A DNA stretch of 64,000 bases from Clostridia bacterium (GCA_022786605.1 JALFWW010000016.1:1-64000), one strand, 5' to 3'. Shown: positions 8,413-17,760, numbered from the stretch's first letter. The notes: generated from the sequence alone by a model not told the origin. Numbers and translations: made by a program.

Positions 8413-8979
8413 ATGGAAAAACTTTATATCGCTCTGGTCGATACACCAGGTTTTTTTGCGGATATTATACGCCGCGTCATAAAAATTTCATACTGTCATG
8501 TGGTATTGTCTTTTGATGCGGACTTTCGGGAGGCCTACAGCGTGGGGCGGCGTGACCCTGCTATTCCCTTTTTTGCGGGATTTATCCGGGAAAATACGCC
8601 CAAAATACTGCGTGTGTTTCCCAAGGCGCGGTATCGTGTTTGTGAACTTTCCTGTACAGCTGAGCAGAAAAAGCGGCTGTGGGAAAAAATGAATGCCTGT
8701 TATAAAAAAAGATTTCGATACCATTACTGCATCATTGGCTTGCCTTTTATCTGGATGCAGAAGCCATTTTACCAAAAAAATCATTATACCTGTTCCTCGT
8801 TTTTGGCGCGGGTCATGGATGATGTAGGATTGACGCTTTTCGAAAAGCATTTTTCCATGGTAACGCCAAGGGATTTTTATGAGTTAGAGCGATTACAGGT
8901 GCTTTATGAGGGATATTTATCGGATTATGTGATGAACCGCCATTTATTTTCCGAGAAAGGAGAAGTGTATGGCACGTAA
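8413..8979 (+). CDS. Permuted NlpC/P60-like (YiiX-type) protein, function unknown
   Basis: 188 residues. A His near the start (His29 in ISYCHVVLSF) and a later Cys (Cys127 in HYTCSSFLARVM) come in the His-then-Cys order of circularly permuted papain-fold NlpC/P60 proteins of the YiiX/YebB type. Hydrolase or acyltransferase activity on lipid or peptidoglycan-linked substrates is conceivable but unproven. No signal peptide is seen. It lies 18 nt after the glycosyltransferase and overlaps the next gene by 11 bp, implying a shared job. Confidence 0.55.
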   Translation: MEKLYIALVDTPGFFADIIRRVIKISYCHVVLSFDADFREAYSVGRRDPAIPFFAGFIRENTPKILRVFPKARYRVCELSCTAEQKKRLWEKMNACYKKRFRYHYCIIGLPFIWMQKPFYQKNHYTCSSFLARVMDDVGLTLFEKHFSMVTPRDFYELERLQVLYEGYLSDYVMNRHLFSEKGEVYGT

Positions 8980-9982
8980 ATATGTGGGAAGCGTACTGTT
9001 TTTGTGCCTGCTTATCGGAATTACCATTTATGTCCTTGTGGAAAATAATGACATGCGGGCTGTTGCTGCGGCAATGGTCAGAGCTGATCAGAGATGGATT
9101 CTGGCTGGTGTTGTAACGGCGTTGTTTTTTGTAGCGGCAGAGGGCAGCATCATTTGCTATTTGCTGCGTGCCATTGGACAAAATGTGCCATTGCTGAAAT
9201 GCGTTAGCTGGTCTTTTATCGGATTTTTCTTTTCCGGTATTACCCCCTCTGCCACAGGAGGACAGCCTGCCCAGCTTTTCTATATGAAAAAGGCGGGATT
9301 GCCTTTGACAGACAGTACACCGGTACTAATGGTGGTAGCTGTACTGTATAAATTTGTTCTGGCAGTTTTGGGACTGTTTATCGCGATTTTTTGCCATAAA
9401 CAACTAGGTGCGTATTTCCAGGGATATTACTGGCTGTTTTATCTTGGGATTGGACTGAATGCTGTACTGGTTATCATACTGGTTTGGGTCATGGTAACGC
9501 CGGTGTGGGCAGAAAAAGCGGCCCTGTTTCTGGAAGGACTGCTGGTAAAAATCAAACTGCTGCATCCAAAAGAAGAACGGAAAGAACGTCTGCGGGAAGC
9601 AGTGGCGCGTTACGGTATGGTGGTACGTTTTTTTCAACAAAATCCAAAAAAAATTGTCGTGGCAACGGGAATGACACTTGTGCAGAGAAGCAGTTTGTTT
9701 TTTCTGACATGGCTCATTTATCGCGCTATGGGACTGGAAGGTGTCAGCCTGATTTGGATCATGGTATTGCAGGCAACGGTATATATAGCGGTGGATATGC
9801 TGCCGTTCCCTGGCTCAGCAGGGATTTCGGAACTGGTTTACGCAGCGGTGTTTGCGTCAGTTTTTTCAGGAAGCGATCTGGCAGCGTCTATGTGTATTTC
9901 ACGTGGCATCAGTTTTTATCTGGTGCTGTTGGTAAGCATGGGCATTTGGTGTGTCTGCCATTTTCGCAATGAAACAATTTGA
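8969..9982 (+). CDS. Lysylphosphatidylglycerol synthase TM-region/YbhN-family (UPF0104) membrane protein
   Basis: 337-residue polytopic protein with about eight hydrophobic helices. It carries the family signature near residues 90-110 (GITPSATGGQPAQLFY) and a late DMLPFPGSAGISE motif. The family corresponds to the flippase-like membrane half of MprF without the synthase half, and members often sit with glycosyltransferases. A role in lipid or glycolipid translocation is inferred. Its start lies inside the preceding gene. Confidence 0.85.
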   Translation: MARKYVGSVLFLCLLIGITIYVLVENNDMRAVAAAMVRADQRWILAGVVTALFFVAAEGSIICYLLRAIGQNVPLLKCVSWSFIGFFFSGITPSATGGQPAQLFYMKKAGLPLTDSTPVLMVVAVLYKFVLAVLGLFIAIFCHKQLGAYFQGYYWLFYLGIGLNAVLVIILVWVMVTPVWAEKAALFLEGLLVKIKLLHPKEERKERLREAVARYGMVVRFFQQNPKKIVVATGMTLVQRSSLFFLTWLIYRAMGLEGVSLIWIMVLQATVYIAVDMLPFPGSAGISELVYAAVFASVFSGSDLAASMCISRGISFYLVLLVSMGIWCVCHFRNETI

Positions 9983-10019
9983 ATCAATGAGATGTAGGAA
10001 ATAGAAAGAAGGAACAACG

Positions 10020-11219
10020 ATGATGAAACAATGGAAGGGGAAGATGGATGCCATCGTAGCAGGCGCAGGTTTTGCTGGCGCAGTGATGGCGCGGGAACTG
10101 GCAGAAGCCGGAAAGCGGGTACTGGTACTGGAAAAAAGAGAGCATATTGGAGGAAATATGTATGAGGAGGCGGATGAAGCGGGAATCCGCGTTCATGTTT
10201 ATGGTCCCCATATTTTTCATACCAATGAGGAAAGGGTTTTTCGCTACATCCAGCAGTTTGGGCAATGGAACGTATATGAACATCGGGTAAAGGGGAAAAT
10301 TAAGGGAAAGGAAGTTCCCATTCCTTTTAATTTCACATCTCTGGAAGCATTATTTCCTTTGGAACAGGCGGAAAAAATAGAAACAAAGCTGCTTGCGGCT
10401 TTTGAGGGGAAAACCAGAGTGACGGTTCTGGAACTGATGGAACATGGGGATCAGGAAATCGCGGAACTGGGACAGTTTGTGTTCGATCATGTATTCAAAG
10501 GCTATACCGCAAAGCAGTGGGGAATGCCGGTGCTGCAGGTAGACCGCTCTGTGATCAGTCGGGTGCCGGTGGTATTGGGCAGGGATGACCGTTATTTTGG
10601 CGATCGTTTTCAGGCAATGCCTGCGGAAGGCTATACAAAAATTTTTGAAAGTATTTTGGCTCATCCAAACATTGTCTGTCAAACTGGGATGGATGTGATG
10701 GATCTGCTGACATTGCAGCCAGATGGCACCATGCGTTTTGATGGAGTGGACTTCAAAGGTATTTTTATTTATACAGGCATGCCGGACGTCTTGCTGCAAA
10801 ACTGCTTTGGGTGCTTGCCCTATCGTTCTTTGCGTTTGGAATTTGAAATATTGCAGCAGGATGATTTCCAATCTGCGAGTGTTGTCAATTATCCAAACAG
10901 TGAGGAATTTACCAGAATTACAGAATTCAAGAAACTAACAGGGCAGGAAAAACCCGGAGTTACCACTATTCTGCGAGAATACCCTATGGCATTTACAGCG
11001 AAGGAAGGGCAGGAAGCCTATTATCCCATTGAAAACCCTCAAAACAGAGAACTTCATGGCATGTATGAAAAAGCCTTGCGGCAGTGGGAAAACCTGTATT
11101 TATGCGGCAGATTAGCGGAATATCGGTATTACAATATGGACGGTGTTATTTTGCGGGCGCTGGATTTGGCGCGCGAGATTTTGCAAAAGGAAAAAGTATG
11201 TCAGACAGCAAAAGTATAA
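10020..11219 (+). CDS. glf: UDP-galactopyranose mutase
   Basis: 399-residue flavoenzyme that interconverts UDP-galactopyranose and UDP-galactofuranose. The FAD-binding Rossmann motif VAGAGFAGAVMARELAE lies near residues 13-29, followed by KREHIGGN and the Glf-type YGPHIFHTN stretch. Central and C-terminal motifs (FKGYTAKQWG, GRLAEYRYYNMD) fit the family. It closes the operon begun by the GT2 gene and would supply a galactofuranosyl donor. The first of two adjacent ATGs is used. Confidence 0.95.
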   Translation: MMKQWKGKMDAIVAGAGFAGAVMARELAEAGKRVLVLEKREHIGGNMYEEADEAGIRVHVYGPHIFHTNEERVFRYIQQFGQWNVYEHRVKGKIKGKEVPIPFNFTSLEALFPLEQAEKIETKLLAAFEGKTRVTVLELMEHGDQEIAELGQFVFDHVFKGYTAKQWGMPVLQVDRSVISRVPVVLGRDDRYFGDRFQAMPAEGYTKIFESILAHPNIVCQTGMDVMDLLTLQPDGTMRFDGVDFKGIFIYTGMPDVLLQNCFGCLPYRSLRLEFEILQQDDFQSASVVNYPNSEEFTRITEFKKLTGQEKPGVTTILREYPMAFTAKEGQEAYYPIENPQNRELHGMYEKALRQWENLYLCGRLAEYRYYNMDGVILRALDLAREILQKEKVCQTAKV

Positions 11220-11252
11220 TATGAATTTATACATGATTTGTTGTATATTTAT

Positions 11253-11281
11253 TTGCATTGAGATGGCTTTTCTGGTATACT
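11253..11281 (+). promoter_or_regulatory. SigA-type promoter of the Asp23-nusB block
   Basis: TTGCAT (11253-11258), 17-bp spacer, TATACT (11276-11281), about 90 bp before the Asp23-family gene. It separates the housekeeping block from the glycan operon. Confidence 0.6.
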
Positions 11282-11374
11282 GAGATGAAAGACAGAGAAA
11301 TGGCATGGCTGGTTTTTGACTGCGTCCAGCAGTGAGACATGCTGTTTTACAGGATAAGACGGGAGGTCGGAAAT

Positions 11375-11746
11375 ATGTCTGAAGACAAAATCACAAACGG
11401 GCAGATTCAGATCGCAGACGAGGTTATTGGCGTGATTGCTGTAACAGCGGCACTGGAAGTGGATGGCGTGACAGAAGGCGCTGGAAGCGGAAAGGGTTTT
11501 GTAGAGTTTTTCGGTAAGAAAAGCCAGACAAAATGTGTCAAAGTAGACAGTGATGGCGACGAAGTGGTACTGGATATGGAAATCATCGTGAACTTTGGCA
11601 CCAAAGTTCAGGTTGTTGCGGAAGAAGTGCAGAAGAGAGTCAAAAATGCCGTGGAAACCATGACAGGACTTTCTGTGCCTGTTGTCAATGTGGCAGTGGC
11701 AGGTATCGTGAAGGAAAAAACCGCAAAAGCGGAGGAAGAAGAATAA
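11375..11746 (+). CDS. Asp23/Gls24-family envelope stress protein
   Basis: 123-residue Asp23-family protein (YqhY-like by position). The core VIAVTAALEVDGVTEG...VVLDMEIIVNFGTKV...VNVAVAGI matches the family. In Bacillus the YqhY homologue lies at the same place and is linked to fatty-acid synthesis control, but accBC are missing here. The start at 11375 has GGGAGGT 7 nt upstream; the upstream extension is not needed. A hairpin follows. Confidence 0.92.
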   Translation: MSEDKITNGQIQIADEVIGVIAVTAALEVDGVTEGAGSGKGFVEFFGKKSQTKCVKVDSDGDEVVLDMEIIVNFGTKVQVVAEEVQKRVKNAVETMTGLSVPVVNVAVAGIVKEKTAKAEEEE

Positions 11747-11758
11747 AAAAATGGAATT

Positions 11759-11784
11759 ATACCACTCCTGAATGGGAGTGGTAT
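11759..11784 (+). terminator. Hairpin after the Asp23 gene
   Basis: Perfect 10-bp stem (11759-11768 with 11775-11784) and 6-nt loop, but only a short T-rich tail. It may be a partial terminator or a processing site within the operon, since nusB follows 38 nt later. Confidence 0.55.
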
Positions 11785-11821
11785 TTGTCCCTATTTGTAA
11801 TGAGAAAAGCGGAGGAAGATT

Positions 11822-12226
11822 ATGAGCCGAAGAAATGCAAGAAAAAATGCTTTTGTACTGTTGTTCCAGATGGAATTTAACGCAGCGGAAGAACAGGAAC
11901 AGATGACAGATCTGTTTTTTGCGGAACAGGACGAAATGGTAACAGAAGAGGATAAGGCTTATACCATGGCAGCAGTGGAAGGCACCAGAGCCAATCTGGA
12001 AGATATCGACGCTGTCATTGACAGCTTTGCCAAAGGCTGGAACACCCAGAGAATGAATCGTGTAGATCTGGCAATTCTGCGTCTGGCGGTATATGAACTG
12101 AAATACAGCAAAGACGCGCCTGTGGGCGTTGTCATCAATGAAGCGGTGGAACTGGCGAAGAAATACAGCTCTGACGAAGCGCCTGCCTTCATCAATGGCG
12201 TTCTGGGGAAAATCGCTTCTGTCTGA
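11822..12226 (+). CDS. nusB: Transcription antitermination factor NusB
   Basis: 134-residue all-helical NusB, which with NusE/S10 promotes rRNA antitermination. The N-terminal SRRNARKNAFVLLFQMEF, middle NRVDLAILRLAVYEL and C-terminal SSDEAPAFINGVLGKIA are typical. GGAGGAAG precedes the ATG. It lies 16 nt before xseA; folD, which separates the two in Bacillus, is absent. Confidence 0.96.
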   Translation: MSRRNARKNAFVLLFQMEFNAAEEQEQMTDLFFAEQDEMVTEEDKAYTMAAVEGTRANLEDIDAVIDSFAKGWNTQRMNRVDLAILRLAVYELKYSKDAPVGVVINEAVELAKKYSSDEAPAFINGVLGKIASV

Positions 12227-12242
12227 AGGGAAATGAACCGGT

Positions 12243-13478
12243 ATGATTGAACCGAAAATTTTTACGGTTGGACAAATCAATCGTTACATTCGCAATTTAC
12301 TGGAAAACGATTTTATATTGAGCAGTCTTTTGGTGAAAGGGGAAATTTCCAATTTCAAAGCCCATAGTTCCGGGCATTTGTATTTCACATTGAAGGATGC
12401 ATCTGGGGCATTATCCTGTGTCATGTTCCGACAGGATGCGGCAGGACTGCCTTTTGAACCGGAAAACGGCATGCAGGTGGTGGTATACGGTCATATTTCT
12501 CTTTATGAGAAAACGGGGCAGTACCAGCTTTATGCGGAATTCATGGAGCCTTTGGGCATTGGAGCCTTACAGGTTGCTTTTGAACAGTTAAAAGAAAAGC
12601 TGGCGGCAGAAGGTTTGTTTGACGGAGATTTCAAAAGAGAAATTCCGAAAAATCCTTCTTGTATTGCAGTCATTACTTCTCCTACAGGGGCAGCTGTACG
12701 GGATATCCTGCAAATCGTCAAACGCAGAGACCCCAATGTGAAAGTAGCTATTTTTCCCACATTGGTACAGGGAGAACAAGCAGCGGCAGATATTGTCCGT
12801 TCCCTGAAACTGGTCAATGAATGGGGAAAGGCGGATGTCATCATTTTGGGGCGGGGCGGCGGCTCCATGGAGGATTTGTGGTGCTTCAATGACGAAAATG
12901 TGGTAAGAGCCGTTTTCGCGTCAGAAATTCCTGTGATTTCTGCTGTGGGTCATGAAACAGACTTTACCATTACGGATTTTGTAGCAGATATGCGGGCGCC
13001 GACACCTTCCGCGGCGGCGGAGCTGGCAACAACGCCTCTGGCAGAACGGCGGGAAGCTTTTCACCGATTGGAATTGCGGCTGGAACGTGATGTAAGCGCA
13101 CTTTTGACATCTTGCCGCAGACGGCTGGATTTGCTGAAATCCCGTCCCGTTATGGAAAGACCTCTAGAGAGGATTTACCGTACCATGATGGATGTGGAAG
13201 AAACCCAGCAGCGGCTGGATAAAGAAATGACAAACCGTTTGGTGCAGCGGGCGGAACGCTGGCAGTACCTGACCAATCGTTTGGAAGCCGCGTCACCGCT
13301 GGCAGTCATGTCACGGGGATATGTGATGGCTGTCACATCATCAGGAAAATTGCTGACTTCCGTGAAACAGGCGGAAGTGGGGGATAGGGTCACCCTGCAT
13401 TTGCAGGATGGCAGAGTGGAAACGAATATTCAGGAAAAGGAGGTGTTTACCCATGGCGAAAAAGAAAGTCACCTTTGA
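12243..13478 (+). CDS. xseA: Exodeoxyribonuclease VII large subunit
   Basis: 411-residue catalytic subunit of exonuclease VII, which degrades single-stranded DNA to short oligonucleotides. An N-terminal OB fold (FTVGQINRYIRNLLE to GHLYFTLKD) is followed by the catalytic domain (PTGAAVRDILQIVKRR, ILGRGGGSMEDLW, SAVGHETDFTI). The 3' end overlaps xseB by 26 bp. Confidence 0.96.
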   Translation: MIEPKIFTVGQINRYIRNLLENDFILSSLLVKGEISNFKAHSSGHLYFTLKDASGALSCVMFRQDAAGLPFEPENGMQVVVYGHISLYEKTGQYQLYAEFMEPLGIGALQVAFEQLKEKLAAEGLFDGDFKREIPKNPSCIAVITSPTGAAVRDILQIVKRRDPNVKVAIFPTLVQGEQAAADIVRSLKLVNEWGKADVIILGRGGGSMEDLWCFNDENVVRAVFASEIPVISAVGHETDFTITDFVADMRAPTPSAAAELATTPLAERREAFHRLELRLERDVSALLTSCRRRLDLLKSRPVMERPLERIYRTMMDVEETQQRLDKEMTNRLVQRAERWQYLTNRLEAASPLAVMSRGYVMAVTSSGKLLTSVKQAEVGDRVTLHLQDGRVETNIQEKEVFTHGEKESHL

Positions 13479-13704
13479 AGAAGCCATGACACGGCTGGAA
13501 GAAATCGTTGACCGGCTGGAAAGGGAAGAAGTGCCTTTGGAAGAAGCGGTGAAGCTTTATCAGGAAGGGCTGAGTCTTTCGGCAGTCTGCAAGGAAAAAC
13601 TGGCGGCGGCAGAGGGAAGCATTGTGATGCTGCGCAAAGAAGCAGGCTTATGGGAAGAAACACCTTTTGCAGAGGAGGATATGGAAAATGGACTTCAAAA
13701 GTGA
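13453..13704 (+). CDS. xseB: Exodeoxyribonuclease VII small subunit
   Basis: 83-residue helical small subunit, with the family signature FEEAMTRLEEIVDRLE and LEEAVKLYQEGL. The start at 13453 follows AGGAGGTG and lies inside the end of xseA. The 3' end overlaps ispA by 17 bp, so the three genes are translationally coupled. Confidence 0.95.
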   Translation: MAKKKVTFEEAMTRLEEIVDRLEREEVPLEEAVKLYQEGLSLSAVCKEKLAAAEGSIVMLRKEAGLWEETPFAEEDMENGLQK

Positions 13705-14572
13705 TATGCAGGCACGTATTCAGGAAATCGAAGCTGCCCTGCAGACATATATACCAAAACAGGAGGCATTTCCTCCTGTGATTTTCGAAGCAATGGGCTA
13801 TAGCCTCTTTGCCGGCGGCAAACGTCTGCGCCCTATGATGGTGCTGGCGGCATGTGAAGCCGTAGGCGGCAAAAAGGAAATGGCAGTGCCATTTGCCTGT
13901 GCTTTGGAAATGATTCATACATATTCTTTGATCCATGACGATTTGCCTGCCATGGATAACGATGATTACCGCCGTGGCAGACTGACCAGTCATAAAGTAT
14001 ATGGAGAAGATATGGCAATTCTGGCAGGGGATGGTCTGCTTCATCATGCTATGGAAACCATGGCGCAGGCTTGTTATGAAAATCCCTGCAAGGAAACCAC
14101 CGGCGCAATGCTCGCCATTGCAAAAGGTGCCGGTATCCATGGGATGCTCACCGGTCAGGTGGTAGACGTTTATTTTGAAGGCAAGCCCATTGACAAAGAA
14201 ACACTGGATTTTATCCACATCCATAAAACGGCGGCAATGATTCGCGGCGCACTGGAAGCGGGTGCCAGAGTTGGTGGCGCTTCTGAAGAAGTGGTGGAAA
14301 AATTTGGTCTGGCAGGCGAAAAAATCGGTGTGGCGTTCCAGATTCTGGACGACATTCTGGATGTGACCAGTACCATGGAAGAACTGGGGAAACCCATCCA
14401 CAGTGATGAGAAAAATGAAAAGACAACTTATGTGACTTTGTACGGTATTGAAGAATCCAGAAAAATTGCCGCAAAACTTTCTGATGAAGCAGTGGCAATC
14501 TGGGAGGGATTGGGTGAATCCTGTGATTTCTTACAGACATTGACAAAATATTTGCTGCAAAGAACATATTAA
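13688..14572 (+). CDS. ispA: Polyprenyl (farnesyl/geranyl) diphosphate synthase
   Basis: 294-residue trans-isoprenyl diphosphate synthase. The first aspartate-rich motif is DDLPAMDND and the second QILDDILDVT; GGKRLRP marks the IPP-binding region. Short-chain (C15) product length is usual for this locus but not proven here. It shares the operon with dxs, so precursor and chain synthesis of isoprenoids are co-expressed. The start at 13688 has GGAGGA upstream. Confidence 0.95.
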   Translation: MDFKSDMQARIQEIEAALQTYIPKQEAFPPVIFEAMGYSLFAGGKRLRPMMVLAACEAVGGKKEMAVPFACALEMIHTYSLIHDDLPAMDNDDYRRGRLTSHKVYGEDMAILAGDGLLHHAMETMAQACYENPCKETTGAMLAIAKGAGIHGMLTGQVVDVYFEGKPIDKETLDFIHIHKTAAMIRGALEAGARVGGASEEVVEKFGLAGEKIGVAFQILDDILDVTSTMEELGKPIHSDEKNEKTTYVTLYGIEESRKIAAKLSDEAVAIWEGLGESCDFLQTLTKYLLQRTY

Positions 14573-14594
14573 GCAAAAGAAAGAAGATGATTCT

Positions 14595-15023
14595 ATGGGA
14601 TTTGAATCGTTTTTGTTGAATAAACCCTTTTGGGCGGCGATCCTTTCCTGGGCACTGGCGCAGGGATTTAAGACTATCCGCCCCATTGTGACAGAACGGA
14701 AGTTTGATGCCAGCAGACTGACTGGGACAGGCGGCATGCCAAGTTCTCATTCTTCTCTGGTTATGGCGCTGACAACCAGCGTGGGAAAATATAACGGTTA
14801 TGATTCGGCATTGTTTGCCATCTCGTTGATTTTTTCCTTTGTGGTTATGTATGATGCGGCAGGGATCCGGCGCGCAGCCGGCAAACAGGCGGAGATCATC
14901 AACTACATGATCGAGCATCATAAACTGCCGGAACTGCAGAAAGTAAAGGAACTGCTGGGTCATACGCCATTGGAGGTATTTGTGGGAGCGATTTTGGGGA
15001 TCGTTGTAGGATTGTTGTTTTAA
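14595..15023 (+). CDS. Divergent PAP2-family membrane protein (DUF212, YuiD-like)
   Basis: 142-residue membrane protein with the divergent PAP2 signature TGGMPSSHSSLVMALTTSVG (residues about 48-66) and two to three later hydrophobic helices. Phosphatase activity on an isoprenoid or lipid phosphate is plausible from the family name and from its place between ispA and dxs, but not shown. It is an insertion relative to the Bacillus order. Confidence 0.88.
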   Translation: MGFESFLLNKPFWAAILSWALAQGFKTIRPIVTERKFDASRLTGTGGMPSSHSSLVMALTTSVGKYNGYDSALFAISLIFSFVVMYDAAGIRRAAGKQAEIINYMIEHHKLPELQKVKELLGHTPLEVFVGAILGIVVGLLF

Positions 15024-15037
15024 GATAAGGAGAGCAG

Positions 15038-16918
15038 GTGATTTGTGTGGGCGGAATATTGGACCGTATCCAATCTCCGGAAGACTTGAAAATGTTGAAT
15101 TTGCAGGAAATGGAGCAGCTTTGCAAAGAACTGCGCCGCTTTCTGCTTCGGGCAGTATCAAAAACTGGCGGACACTTGGCATCGAATCTGGGTGTGGTAG
15201 AACTGACAGTGGCGCTGGAATATTGTTTTAGACTGCCCCAGGATAAAATCGTTTGGGATGTAGGTCATCAGGCATATATTCATAAAATATTGACAGGACG
15301 CAGAGAAGGTTTTGCCGCTCTGCGTCAGTTGGATGGACTCAGCGGGTTCCCGAAACCTCATGAAAGCCCCTGTGACGCTTTTGCGGCCGGACATAGCTCA
15401 ACGTCTATTTCAGCGGCGTTGGGGATTGCAAAGGCAAGAGATCTGCAGGGCAGAAAAAATCATGTCATTGCTGTCATTGGTGATGGCTCTATGACAGGTG
15501 GTTTGGCTTATGAAGCACTGAACAACGCGGGCAGAGAAAATACCAATTTGATTGTGATTCTCAATGATAACCAGATGTCTATTGATACCAATGTTGGTGC
15601 CATCAGCAAACATTTGAATTCCCTGCGTACCAGCAACCGGTATCAGGCGTTTAAGGATAATTTCAAACAGTTTCGTGACATGGTTCCAGTCATTGGGAAA
15701 CCTGCCTATTCCGTACTGGAAAAAGTAAGGGACAGTGCGAAGCTGCTGCTGTTGGAAGGTGCTGTGTTTGAAGGCATGGGCTTTAAGTATATCGGCCCTG
15801 TGGATGGGCATGATCTGCCAGAATTGATTGAATTGTTCAAAAATGTACAGCAAATGCATGGACCTATTTTGATTCATGTGAAAACAGAAAAAGGAAAGGG
15901 CTATCCTTATGCGGAAGAACGTCCGTGGGATTATCATGGCGTCAGTCCTTTTGACCTGCGGACAGGGGAACCCCTTTCCAAGAGCAATAAACCCAGCTGG
16001 TCTGCGGTATTTGGTAAGAAGATTGTGGAAATCGCAAAACATAATCCAAAAGTTGTGGGCATCACAGCGGCGATGTGCAGCGGTACAGGTTTTCAGAAAT
16101 TCCGTAAGGAATTTCCCAAGCGTTTCTTTGACGTAGCCATTGCGGAGCAGCATGGGACAACCTTTGCGGCAGGGCTGGCAAGTCAGGGCATGATTCCTGT
16201 TTTTGCAGTGTATTCCTCTTTCCTACAGCGTGCTTATGACCAGATCATCCATGATGTGTGCATGGAAAATCTCCATGTGGTATTTGCCATTGACCGGGCA
16301 GGTATTGTCGGTGCTGACGGGGAGACCCATCAGGGGGTGTTTGACCTTTCTTTTCTGCGTCATATCCCCAATATGACAGTGCTTTCTCCTAAAAATGGAT
16401 GGGAGTTGGAAGAAATGCTGGATTATGCGGTAAATGTCTGCAAAGGCCCTGTGGCAGTGCGTTATCCCAGAGGAACCGCGTCCGAAAGCTTTGAAATGCA
16501 GCGTCTGCCTGTGGAATATGGCAAGGCGGAATGGATTGCCAAAGGCGAGGAAATCGCTATTCTGGCAGAAGGTCATATGCTGGATGCGGCTTATGGCGCA
16601 GTAGAACGCCTGCGTGCGGAAGGAAAGAATCCTTCACTGGTAAATATCCGTTTTATCCGTCCTCTGGATGGTGAAATTTTGCGGGCAGTGGCAGAAAATT
16701 GCAGCCATATTTTCACAGTGGAAGATAATGTCCGTGATGGCGGTTTTGGCTCCGCGGTGCTGGAATTTTACAGCGACAATGGCATTGTAGCCAATGTAAA
16801 AAATCTGGCGTTCCCTGATGAATATATCGAACAGGGAACACAGGCACAGCTGTTTGCAAAATACGGTCTGGATGCGGAAGGGATTTATCAATCCATCAAA
16901 AAAACGTTGGGAGAGTAA
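15038..16918 (+). CDS. dxs: 1-deoxy-D-xylulose-5-phosphate synthase
   Basis: 626-residue thiamine-diphosphate enzyme making DXP from pyruvate and glyceraldehyde-3-phosphate, the first step of the MEP isoprenoid pathway. The ThDP motif GDGSMTGG...LNDNQMSI, the GVVELTVALEY start region and the transketolase pyrimidine domain (AIAEQHGTTFAAGLA) are clear. The start is GTG at 15038; a GTG three codons later is equally possible. ispG lies at 35 kb. Confidence 0.96.
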   Translation: MICVGGILDRIQSPEDLKMLNLQEMEQLCKELRRFLLRAVSKTGGHLASNLGVVELTVALEYCFRLPQDKIVWDVGHQAYIHKILTGRREGFAALRQLDGLSGFPKPHESPCDAFAAGHSSTSISAALGIAKARDLQGRKNHVIAVIGDGSMTGGLAYEALNNAGRENTNLIVILNDNQMSIDTNVGAISKHLNSLRTSNRYQAFKDNFKQFRDMVPVIGKPAYSVLEKVRDSAKLLLLEGAVFEGMGFKYIGPVDGHDLPELIELFKNVQQMHGPILIHVKTEKGKGYPYAEERPWDYHGVSPFDLRTGEPLSKSNKPSWSAVFGKKIVEIAKHNPKVVGITAAMCSGTGFQKFRKEFPKRFFDVAIAEQHGTTFAAGLASQGMIPVFAVYSSFLQRAYDQIIHDVCMENLHVVFAIDRAGIVGADGETHQGVFDLSFLRHIPNMTVLSPKNGWELEEMLDYAVNVCKGPVAVRYPRGTASESFEMQRLPVEYGKAEWIAKGEEIAILAEGHMLDAAYGAVERLRAEGKNPSLVNIRFIRPLDGEILRAVAENCSHIFTVEDNVRDGGFGSAVLEFYSDNGIVANVKNLAFPDEYIEQGTQAQLFAKYGLDAEGIYQSIKKTLGE

Positions 16919-16921
16919 GTT

Positions 16922-17740
16922 ATGGCAGAAAAAGTGGAAAAGGAACGGCTGGATGTACTGCTGGTACAGCGTGGGCTGGCACCGGGCAGAGATCAGGCGA
17001 AAGCATATATCATGGCAGGCAATGTCTATGTAGACGGCATGAAAGAAGATAAAGCCGGCACAAAGATTCCTGTGACCGCGGAAATCGAAGTCCGAGATGC
17101 TGCTATGAAATATGTCAGCCGCGGCGGCTACAAACTGGAAAAAGCTATGGAAGTTTTTCCTATTACACTGACAGACAAGATTTGTCTGGATATTGGTGCT
17201 TCCACTGGCGGTTTCACAGACTGTATGCTGCAAAACGGCGCCGCAAAGGTGTATTCCATCGACGTAGGCTATGGTCAGTTTGCGTGGAAACTGCGCAACG
17301 ACCCAAGAGTCGTTTGTCTGGAAAAAACCAATGTGCGCTATGTGACACAGGAGCAGGTGCCTGACGCGGCGGATTTTGCGTCTATCGACGTATCTTTTAT
17401 TTCCCTGACAAAAGTATTGCCTGCAGTGCTGGGCGTTATGAAAGAGGATGGTCAGTTGGTTTGCCTCATCAAACCCCAGTTTGAAGCAGGAAGGGAAAAA
17501 GTAGGAAAAAATGGTGTTGTCAAAGACATTGCGGTGCATAAAGAAGTGATCCTCATGATCGCGGATTACGCCATGGCAAATGGTCTGGGTGTTATGGGAC
17601 TGGATTTTTCTCCTATCAAAGGACCCAAAGGCAACATTGAGTATTTGATCTATCTGGATAAAAAACAGCCAGGTGCAACAAAAGAAGAAGTTCATACATG
17701 GGTAGAAGAAATCGCGGCAAAATCACATGAAGTTTTATAA
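16922..17740 (+). CDS. tlyA: TlyA-family rRNA 2'-O-methyltransferase
   Basis: 272 residues: an N-terminal S4 RNA-binding domain (ERLDVLLVQRGLAPGRDQAKAYIMAG, about 6-66) and an FtsJ-like SAM methyltransferase domain (CLDIGASTGGFTDCML, SIDVSFISL, KPQFEAG). TlyA enzymes methylate 16S and 23S rRNA at cytidine 2'-OH. Its stop shares sequence with the leader of nadK. Confidence 0.92.
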   Translation: MAEKVEKERLDVLLVQRGLAPGRDQAKAYIMAGNVYVDGMKEDKAGTKIPVTAEIEVRDAAMKYVSRGGYKLEKAMEVFPITLTDKICLDIGASTGGFTDCMLQNGAAKVYSIDVGYGQFAWKLRNDPRVVCLEKTNVRYVTQEQVPDAADFASIDVSFISLTKVLPAVLGVMKEDGQLVCLIKPQFEAGREKVGKNGVVKDIAVHKEVILMIADYAMANGLGVMGLDFSPIKGPKGNIEYLIYLDKKQPGATKEEVHTWVEEIAAKSHEVL

Positions 17741-17760
17741 TGCTGCATGGGGGCGAAGGT

